From Spirochaetia bacterium (GTDB taxonomy: Bacteria > Spirochaetota > Spirochaetia > JABMQR01): a stretch of DNA of 5,640 nt. Below, one piece after another: positions 1 to 4,224 of this stretch. Positions within the stretch are counted from its first letter, which is position 1. Each line of letters starts with the position of its first letter. The stretch is taken from the NCBI GenBank assembly GCA_016784705.1, contig JADHUD010000173.1, positions 1 to 5,640 on the forward strand, in the 5' to 3' direction. Under the pieces are notes generated by a model that saw nothing but the letters and a program-made list of their open reading frames with translations, did not search any database and was not told the origin of the DNA. Position numbers and translations under genes: made by a program.

Positions 1-54
1 GATGATATAATCATAAATCTTGGACCTGAAGAAGACGATATCCCCATCTATTAA
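1..54 (+). CDS. C-terminal end of an unidentified upstream protein (partial)
   Basis: Frame 1 is open from the window edge to TAA at 52-54 and gives a 17-residue acidic tail, DDIIINLGPEEDDIPIY. The stop lies 26 bases before the zapA ATG on the same strand, which fits an upstream gene in the same operon. The fragment is too short to assign to a family. Genes often found before zapA include pheT and ribosomal protein genes, but this tail does not let me choose between them. An open frame of only 17 codons could also be chance. Confidence 0.5.
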   Translation, partial: DDIIINLGPEEDDIPIY

Positions 55-68
55 GATTCTTGGCACCC

Positions 69-72
69 GGAG
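69..72 (+). promoter_or_regulatory. Ribosome binding site of zapA inside a small palindrome
   Basis: GGAG at 69-72 sits 8 bases before the ATG at 81, which supports that start over an upstream in-frame TTG at 60. The GGAG lies inside the perfect inverted repeat CCGGAG-T-CTCCGG (67-79). If this folds in the mRNA, the ribosome binding site would be partly hidden. The motif is seen directly; any regulatory effect is inference. Confidence 0.5.
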
Positions 73-80
73 TCTCCGGC

Positions 81-389
81 ATGGATGAGCATATTTTAAA
101 AGTTACTGTTCTTGGAAGAAAGTTATCTGTAAGAACCGATGCTACTCCTGAGGAGTTTTCACAGACAATCAAGCTGCTTGAAGAAAAGGCAGAAATTCTT
201 AGGAAATCTTCCCTGGTAACTGACAACACTACTCTTAGTATTCTCCTGAACCTCATTCTTGTTGATGACCTGAGAAAAATTACTGCTGAGCTTAATTCTC
301 TAAGACGAAATGAATTAGTTGAATCTGAAAAAGCTGATCAAATAACATCTGAGTTAATTAAACTGATCAGCGATCAAATTGATCAGTGA
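81..389 (+). CDS. zapA: Cell division protein ZapA
   Basis: This 102-aa protein has the size and layout of ZapA, a cytoplasmic protein that bundles FtsZ filaments and stabilises the Z-ring. Residues about 5-45 form the N-terminal globular part: the strand pattern LKVTVLGRKLSVRTD, then a helix beginning at ATPEEF, where ZapA proteins typically have a similar short strand-turn-strand and helix. Residues about 50-100 are one long charged helix predicted to form the dimerising coiled coil. I chose ATG 81 because GGAG lies 8 bases upstream and MDEHILKV begins just before the first family strand. A TTG at 60 would add seven residues (MAPGVSG) and cannot be excluded. The last codons and the TGA fall in a 16-bp tandem repeat. 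The candidate 6S RNA gene lies about 230 bases downstream, an arrangement known from other bacteria. Confidence 0.85.
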   Translation: MDEHILKVTVLGRKLSVRTDATPEEFSQTIKLLEEKAEILRKSSLVTDNTTLSILLNLILVDDLRKITAELNSLRRNELVESEKADQITSELIKLISDQIDQ

Positions 390-396
390 TCAAATG
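365..396 (+). repeat. Two tandem 16-bp GATC-rich units across the zapA stop codon
   Basis: GATCAGCGATCAAATT (365-380) is followed directly by GATCAGTGATCAAATG (381-396); the units differ at two positions. Each carries two GATC sites, and a fifth GATC is at 336-339. The second unit contains the perfect palindrome TTGATCA-G-TGATCAA (379-393). One of the two differences turns CGA into TGA, so the zapA stop codon exists only in the second copy. Confidence 0.8.
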
Positions 397-428
397 GATT
401 GAGGAGTGATTATTTAGTTATTAGAGGA

Positions 429-572
429 AATTTCAAAATGATTTAATTTTAAATTTCGACAATTTGGTCAGAAGTTTGTATTTCAAATAAATAATTATAT
501 AATAATTATTTATTTGAATATATCGACAAACTTCAAAAGCCAATTTCCAAAAATGCAAAGCATTTTGAAATT
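429..572. repeat. Nested inverted repeats with 12-bp ends
   Basis: AATTTCAAAATG at 429-440 is exactly repeated in inverted form at 561-572 (CATTTTGAAATT). Inside this pair, GAAGTTTGT (471-479) pairs with ACAAACTTC (526-534). Inside that lies a 17-bp AT-only palindrome, 482-498 with 502-518, with a 3-base centre. The right end also takes part in a separate hairpin (538-576). The arrangement resembles a short non-autonomous mobile element or a cruciform-forming spacer. I see no clear target-site duplication and no transposase, so its nature is open. Confidence 0.6.
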
Positions 573-576
573 GGCT
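538..576. repeat. Strong 17-bp hairpin between zapA and the 6S RNA
   Basis: The arms 538-556 and 560-576 pair as AGCCAATTTC plus AAAATGC against GCATTTTGAAATTGGCT. They leave a two-base bulge at 548-549 and an AAA loop. No T-run follows on the + strand, so it is not a standard terminator for zapA. On the - strand the hairpin is followed only by TTTTG, and I see no - strand gene that would need it. It may still stop or pause zapA transcripts or protect their 3' end. Confidence 0.6.
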
Positions 577-610
577 CATTATAGAGAAGTTAAAAAATAT
601 GAGATTAACG

Positions 611-616
611 TAAAAT
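611..616 (+). promoter_or_regulatory. Probable -10 box of the 6S RNA gene
   Basis: TAAAAT matches TATAAT at five of six positions and would place the transcript start at about 621-623, exactly where the closing stem of the 6S RNA begins. No good -35 hexamer is visible at normal spacing; TTAAAA at 590-595 is the nearest candidate, with a short 15-base spacer. The call rests mainly on its position relative to the RNA. Confidence 0.4.
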
Positions 617-620
617 GATA

Positions 621-797
621 CACCTGCAGTGTTCGGGAGAAATACAAGTCTCTTGGGTCAACCTTAATATAAGGGACTTCACTATTTTACTGTTGAATTG
701 CTCCATATTATTTTTGGAACACGATGCAGTAGACAGAAGACCCACTTGGACAAATGAAGTTCAAGAGATATAATTTTGAGCGGCACTGCGGGTTTTT
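621..797 (+). ncRNA. ssrS: 6S RNA (candidate)
   Basis: 6S RNA mimics an open promoter and binds the housekeeping RNA polymerase holoenzyme, lowering transcription in stationary phase. The stretch shows the expected parts. The closing stem is ACCTGCAGTG (622-631) paired with CACTGCGGGT (784-793) through ten pairs, one of them G-U. Beside it are GTGTTCG and GAGCGGCAC, which match the GTTCG/GCGGC bulge conserved in known 6S RNAs such as that of E. coli. An inner stem pairs TCTCTTG (649-655) with CAAGAGA (762-768). An apical hairpin lies at about 689-730, and the middle is largely unpaired. The length of about 177 nt is close to the 184 nt of E. coli 6S RNA. The position downstream of zapA is also typical. 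The ends are estimates: the 5' end from the -10 box, the 3' end from the T-run. Confidence 0.85.
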
Positions 798-808
798 ATA
801 TTTTTTTC
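784..808 (+). terminator. T-rich terminator of the 6S RNA
   Basis: The 3' arm of the 6S closing stem (CACTGCGGG) runs straight into TTTTTATATTTTTTT. This is the usual way such RNAs end: the closing stem or a local fold, then a U-run. Some read-through into the TPR gene, which starts 31 bases after the T-run, is possible. Confidence 0.6.
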
Positions 809-839
809 TAAACTTTTATAGCAACAGGTTAAATAATAT

Positions 840-1967
840 ATGAAAATTAATAATGTACCCAATGAACAAGACCCTTTACAAAATATTATATATATCTCTC
901 TACCAGATAAAACAGAGCGTGAAATTGAAGGGTTTACCATAAACAGTAAACATCTTATTCCTATTGAAGTACCTGAAGGCCAAGCAGAATGGGACTTGAA
1001 AGATCTTTCCTGGGAAATGATTGTTTCCGCTATGTTGAAAATTTTTGCCTATAATCCAAATCATGAAGAGATAGAATATTATAGAAATTTCATTTTTGCT
1101 GTACAGCCCAATCTTGTTTCAGAGCTCACAAAAACTGGAATTATTAAAGCTGAATCAAAAAATTTTGATTTAGCAGAAGAGATTTTTCTTTCATTAAATC
1201 ATCTGGAACCCGAATCAGCAGCAACTTATCTAAATCTTGCTTTAGTATATGAAGAACAGGCAACACTCTTTGAAAAAACTGGCAGCCCGCTAGAAGAAGA
1301 TTATATAGAAAAAGCTTTCACTGTGTATTTGGAAGGTCTTCAAAGGCATCCGGAATCATCAGATTTACATTTTTATGCAGGTTACTTCTTTTTAAAGAAT
1401 CGTAATTTAGCAAAAACATTAGAACATTTTGACAGGTTTCTTACGCTAGCTCCTACTGACAGCAGAAGCCCTCAGGTTAAAGAAATAATTGATAAAATAA
1501 GTATGCAGGATAACGATGATCAACTATTTGCTGAAACCTTTGATTTGATTAAACTCGGGAAAGAAGCTGATGCAATCTCCAGGATAGATGAATATCTTCT
1601 CAGAAATCCAACAGTCTGGAACGCCTGGTTTCTTAAAGGTTGGGCATCAAGAAGAATTAATGATTACACAAATGGTAAACTGGCACTGGAAAAATGCCTT
1701 GTTTTTGAAAAAAATAATGTTGACGTTTATAATGAACTGGCAATTTGCTGCATGGAAATGCAAGAGTTTAAAGATGCTGAATTATATTTAAAAAAAGCAT
1801 TGGCAATTGAGCCTGAAAATATCAAGATTATCTCGAATTTCGGTGTAATGAATATCAAAATGGGAAATACTGACGAAGCTCTTCGCTTTTTTCAGACGGC
1901 ATTAGAATTTGACCCTGAGGATAAGATTGCTGCACAATATATAAAAATTATTACTGAAGAGGCTTGA
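840..1967 (+). CDS. Tetratricopeptide repeat (TPR) protein
   Basis: This 375-aa protein has no signal peptide or membrane segment, so it is probably cytoplasmic. The first 90 residues show no motif I recognise. From about residue 93 it consists of TPR-like helix pairs: about 93-126, a longer one at 127-172 with an insertion, 174-207, a weaker one at 225-257, and three clear units at 259-292, 293-326 and 327-360. The last three show the typical A/G-Y/F pattern and end in -P-E/D-(N/D), as in ALAIEPEN and ALEFDPED. TPR domains are protein-binding scaffolds; the partner cannot be read from the sequence. The start ATG has only a weak ribosome site (ACAGG, 11 bases upstream). The stop TGA is 3 bases before tsaE, so the three genes form a tight operon. 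I do not recognise a specific named family. Confidence 0.85.
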   Translation: MKINNVPNEQDPLQNIIYISLPDKTEREIEGFTINSKHLIPIEVPEGQAEWDLKDLSWEMIVSAMLKIFAYNPNHEEIEYYRNFIFAVQPNLVSELTKTGIIKAESKNFDLAEEIFLSLNHLEPESAATYLNLALVYEEQATLFEKTGSPLEEDYIEKAFTVYLEGLQRHPESSDLHFYAGYFFLKNRNLAKTLEHFDRFLTLAPTDSRSPQVKEIIDKISMQDNDDQLFAETFDLIKLGKEADAISRIDEYLLRNPTVWNAWFLKGWASRRINDYTNGKLALEKCLVFEKNNVDVYNELAICCMEMQEFKDAELYLKKALAIEPENIKIISNFGVMNIKMGNTDEALRFFQTALEFDPEDKIAAQYIKIITEEA

Positions 1968-1970
1968 TCA

Positions 1971-2402
1971 GTGAACTCTTCTGCTACTTATACAACAAAG
2001 ACTGTCAATCAGACCCTCCAATTGGGGAAAAAAATTGGTAATAAATGTATTCCTGGATCAATTATTTCACTTCGGGGTCCTTTAGGTTCGGGAAAAACAA
2101 TAATTGCAAAAGGTGTTGCTTTAGCTATTGGTATTGTAGATCCTATTACAAGCCCTACATTTACTATTATTAATGAATATACCGGAAAAATTCCGTTGAT
2201 TCACATAGATCTCTACCGAATTAAAAGTATTGAGGAGTTTGAGCTGCTGGGAGCTGAAGAATTGCTTTTCGGGATGAATATTACTATTATTGAATGGAGT
2301 GAATTAATTGATATGCTGCTGCCTGAAAATGCTATCAGAATAGAGATATCAATAAAAGAAGACTCTTCAAGATCTTTTTTCGTATCCGGGGTAACTATTT
2401 GA
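1971..2402 (+). CDS. tsaE: tRNA t6A37 biosynthesis ATPase TsaE
   Basis: TsaE is a small cytoplasmic P-loop ATPase needed with TsaB and TsaD to transfer threonylcarbamoyl to A37 of ANN-decoding tRNAs. The 143-aa product is close to the family's usual length of about 150. It has the Walker A loop GPLGSGKT (36-43), the switch-like SPTFTIINEY (61-70), HIDLYR (78-83, with the family's conserved Asp) and IEWSE (107-111, the family's IEW segment). The start is GTG at 1971, with AGAGG at 1958-1962 eight bases upstream and only 3 bases after the TPR stop. Its end overlaps the tsaB start by 4 bases, so the two are probably translationally coupled. All key motifs are intact. Confidence 0.93.
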   Translation: MNSSATYTTKTVNQTLQLGKKIGNKCIPGSIISLRGPLGSGKTIIAKGVALAIGIVDPITSPTFTIINEYTGKIPLIHIDLYRIKSIEEFELLGAEELLFGMNITIIEWSELIDMLLPENAIRIEISIKEDSSRSFFVSGVTI

Positions 2403-3073
2403 ATGTAATTGCTTTTGACACAGCATCTGAATATCTCGATATCGCCCTGCGTATTGATCATAGGACTTTCATTCAGTACAAGAAAATAGGGTTAAAACAC
2501 TCTGAATATCTTATCCCGAATATTAATGATTTATGTACCAGTGCGGATTTAAGAATTCAGGATTTAGATTTGATAATCTGTACTAGAGGACCGGGGTCCT
2601 TTACAGGGCTGCGGGTTGGAATGGCAACTGCAAAAGGTCTTGCCTATGGTCTTCAAAAACCCCTTGTTTCTGTTCCTACTTTAGATGTTTATGCTAATTG
2701 TTTATATAATAAAGATTTGATTGATGAAGACAGTAGAGTTGTAATTCCAGTAATTGATGCTAGAAAAAAGAGGTTTTATTGTGCACTCTACTCTGGTAAT
2801 GTGAAAATATCCGATTCACTTGATATTTCAGCTGAAGATTTGTTTGATATACACATCCTGAAGAGTATGAATATATATTTTTCAGGTCCAGACGCAGAAA
2901 TCCTGATAAGAATTCTACGTGAAACCAGACCGGAAATACATACAATGCATTTTTCTGTCCATCCTGCTGAATCAATTTCAGAAAAATTACTGAACATGGG
3001 AATACAGTATTTTGAAAATAATGGACCCGATTCCGTTACGCAAGGTCCCATCTACATTCGAAACAGCACTTAG
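2399..3073 (+). CDS. tsaB: tRNA t6A37 biosynthesis protein TsaB
   Basis: TsaB is an inactive Kae1/TsaD paralogue of the ASKHA fold. It forms a heterodimer with TsaD and recruits TsaE in the t6A37 complex. The 224-aa product is near the 231 aa of the E. coli protein. It shows the family N-terminus NVIAFDTAS (2-10), LKHSEYLIP (32-40), the signature RGPGSFTGLRVG (63-74), KGLAYGL (79-85), VIDARKKRFYCALY (118-131) and the C-terminal GPIYIR (216-221). The start is TTG at 2399, sharing TTGA with the tsaE stop. The ATG at 2403 is out of frame. GGGG at 2388-2391 is 7 bases upstream. An N-terminal strand starting at residue 2 is what the family needs, so the TTG is very likely correct. Confidence 0.93.
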   Translation: MNVIAFDTASEYLDIALRIDHRTFIQYKKIGLKHSEYLIPNINDLCTSADLRIQDLDLIICTRGPGSFTGLRVGMATAKGLAYGLQKPLVSVPTLDVYANCLYNKDLIDEDSRVVIPVIDARKKRFYCALYSGNVKISDSLDISAEDLFDIHILKSMNIYFSGPDAEILIRILRETRPEIHTMHFSVHPAESISEKLLNMGIQYFENNGPDSVTQGPIYIRNST

Positions 3074-3121
3074 AAAGAAAATACACAATTCTGCTTTACT
3101 TTTTGCTTATATATTACGATA

Positions 3122-3127
3122 TATAAT
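3122..3127 (+). promoter_or_regulatory. Possible -10 box upstream of trxB
   Basis: A perfect TATAAT lies in the 120-bp gap between tsaB and trxB, about 66 bases before the trxB ATG. The best -35-like hexamers are badly spaced: TTGCTT at 3103 leaves 13 bases and TTTACT at 3095 leaves 21. The whole gap is so AT-rich that a chance match is plausible. The gap length and the lack of overlap suggest that trxB has its own promoter, but the exact site is uncertain. Confidence 0.3.
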
Positions 3128-3183
3128 AGTACACAATACAATAAAATTTTTTATATGATTGTCTTATTTTTTTACGTAAATGC

Positions 3184-3188
3184 GGAGG
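3184..3188 (+). promoter_or_regulatory. Ribosome binding site that fixes the trxB start
   Basis: A full GGAGG lies 5 bases before the ATG at 3194. The frame is also open upstream to an ATG at 3155, but that start has no ribosome site and would add a 13-residue, non-family leader (MIVLFFYVNAEDS) that overlaps this site. Confidence 0.8.
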
Positions 3189-3193
3189 ATTCC

Positions 3194-4147
3194 ATGAATT
3201 TAGATACATTAGATGCTGATATAATAATTATCGGAGGCGGTGCTGCCGGACTTTCCGCTGCTCAATATGGAGCAAGGGCAAATCTTAAAACTTTGCTCAT
3301 TGAAGAAATTGCTCCGGGGGGACAAGCATTGGTTATTGATGATCTGGAAAATTATCCCGGATTTCCTGAAAAGATATCCGGTTTTGAATTTACACAGCGC
3401 TTAACGCAGCAGGCTCTTAATTTTGGCGCCGAAATTCTTAATGCAACAGTTAATTCAGTTGAAAAAAAAGATAATACATTTATAGTAAACACCTCAAAAG
3501 GGGTAAAACGTTCATATGTTATTATTTTGGCAACAGGTGCAAAGCATAAAATACTAAATATACCTGGTGAGAAAGAATTTACCGGAAAAGGTGTATCGTA
3601 CTGTGCAACATGTGACGGACCTTTTTTCCGAGGGAAAAAAATGTTAGTTGTTGGTGGTGGTGATGCTGCATGCGATGAATCTATGTTTTTATCAAAACTT
3701 ACCGATAAAGTTGTTCTGATACACCGAAGAGATCGTTTTAGAGCGCAAAAATCCCTTGTAGCCAATGTTACTCATAATAAAAATATTGAAATCCGATTAA
3801 ATCATGAATTATTGGAAATTATTGGCGATGAGGATGGTAAAAGAGTTTCTAAAGTATCACTTCTAAACAACTTGGATGGTGTAACATATGAAGAAAACTT
3901 TGATGCAGTATTCATATTTGCAGGCTCTTTTCCGCAGAATTCTTTAGCTGCACATGCTGATAAGGATGAAGCTGGATATATTATTACTGATCAGAACATG
4001 CAGACAAATGAACCCGGATTCTTTGTCGTTGGAGATGTACGTGCAACACCTTTCAGACAACTTGTTGTAGCTGCTGGAGAGGGAGCTATCGCCAGTCATC
4101 GTGCCTCCCATTATATTGATGAATTAGCAGGTCAACAGTATATATAG
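3194..4147 (+). CDS. trxB: Thioredoxin reductase (NADPH)
   Basis: This cytoplasmic flavoenzyme passes electrons from NADPH through FAD and a CxxC pair to thioredoxin. The 317-aa length matches the low-molecular-weight type (E. coli 321 aa). In order: the FAD-binding GGGAAG (14-19), PGGQA and the family's NYPGF (residues about 41-57), ATGA (113-116), the redox centre CATC-D-G (137-142), the NADPH-binding GGGDAA (154-159), HRRDRFRA (177-184), whose arginines bind the 2'-phosphate and point to NADPH rather than NADH, and the second FAD motif GDVRATPFRQ (280-289). All catalytic and binding residues are present. The start at 3194 follows a GGAGG. The gene is flanked by gaps of 120 and 77 bases, so it may be transcribed alone. 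No thioredoxin gene is in this window. Confidence 0.95.
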   Translation: MNLDTLDADIIIIGGGAAGLSAAQYGARANLKTLLIEEIAPGGQALVIDDLENYPGFPEKISGFEFTQRLTQQALNFGAEILNATVNSVEKKDNTFIVNTSKGVKRSYVIILATGAKHKILNIPGEKEFTGKGVSYCATCDGPFFRGKKMLVVGGGDAACDESMFLSKLTDKVVLIHRRDRFRAQKSLVANVTHNKNIEIRLNHELLEIIGDEDGKRVSKVSLLNNLDGVTYEENFDAVFIFAGSFPQNSLAAHADKDEAGYIITDQNMQTNEPGFFVVGDVRATPFRQLVVAAGEGAIASHRASHYIDELAGQQYI

Positions 4148-4189
4148 AAATATAATCTGTAATGTAATGTAATTTATTTGACCATTTGC

Positions 4190-4218
4190 TTGACGCTGTT
4201 ATCTTTACGTGCTCTAAT
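4190..4218 (+). promoter_or_regulatory. Sigma70-type promoter of glgA
   Basis: TTGACG (4190-4195) and TCTAAT (4213-4218) each match five of six consensus bases and are separated by the ideal 17 bases. The region just upstream is AT-rich, with three GTAAT copies at 4159-4173. The predicted start of transcription, seven bases after the -10 box, is the A of the glgA ATG at 4225; A4221 or A4223 would give a leader of only 2-4 bases. Confidence 0.65.
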
Positions 4219-4224
4219 TTATAT

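Noticed and set aside
60..80. TTG start of zapA, seven residues upstream
   Set aside because: ATG 81 has a well-spaced GGAG. The extra residues are encoded by the palindrome that carries this site.
11..256. Open reading frame of 81 codons on the - strand
   Set aside because: It lies opposite zapA, has no ribosome site or family motif, and is the antisense shadow of a recognisable gene.
429..572. Definite insertion sequence or MITE
   Set aside because: There is no transposase and no clear target-site duplication, and copy number cannot be judged from one window. Kept only as an inverted repeat.
538..576. Rho-independent terminator for zapA
   Set aside because: The hairpin is strong, but the + strand continues CATTATAGAG rather than with a T-run.
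1588..1791. Second + strand reading frame inside the TPR gene
   Set aside because: It is an out-of-frame shadow; the main frame carries clear TPR units throughout this stretch.
2213..3051. Several - strand reading frames opposite tsaE and tsaB
   Set aside because: They are low-complexity products with no motifs, fully covered by intact tsaE and tsaB on the other strand.
3155..3193. Longer N-terminus for trxB (13 more residues)
   Set aside because: A GGAGG lies 5 bases before ATG 3194, and the family starts a few residues before the first FAD strand. The extension is hydrophobic but too short and unlike a signal peptide.
3074..3193. Riboswitch or other structured leader before trxB
   Set aside because: The gap is AT-rich with no convincing stems or conserved riboswitch motifs.
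3352..3765. 137-codon - strand frame opposite trxB
   Set aside because: trxB is intact with all motifs; the antisense frame has no family likeness and no ribosome site I could see.
4159..4173. Three tandem GTAAT copies
   Set aside because: Too short and too AT-rich to call a functional repeat; noted only as part of the AT-rich zone before the glgA promoter.
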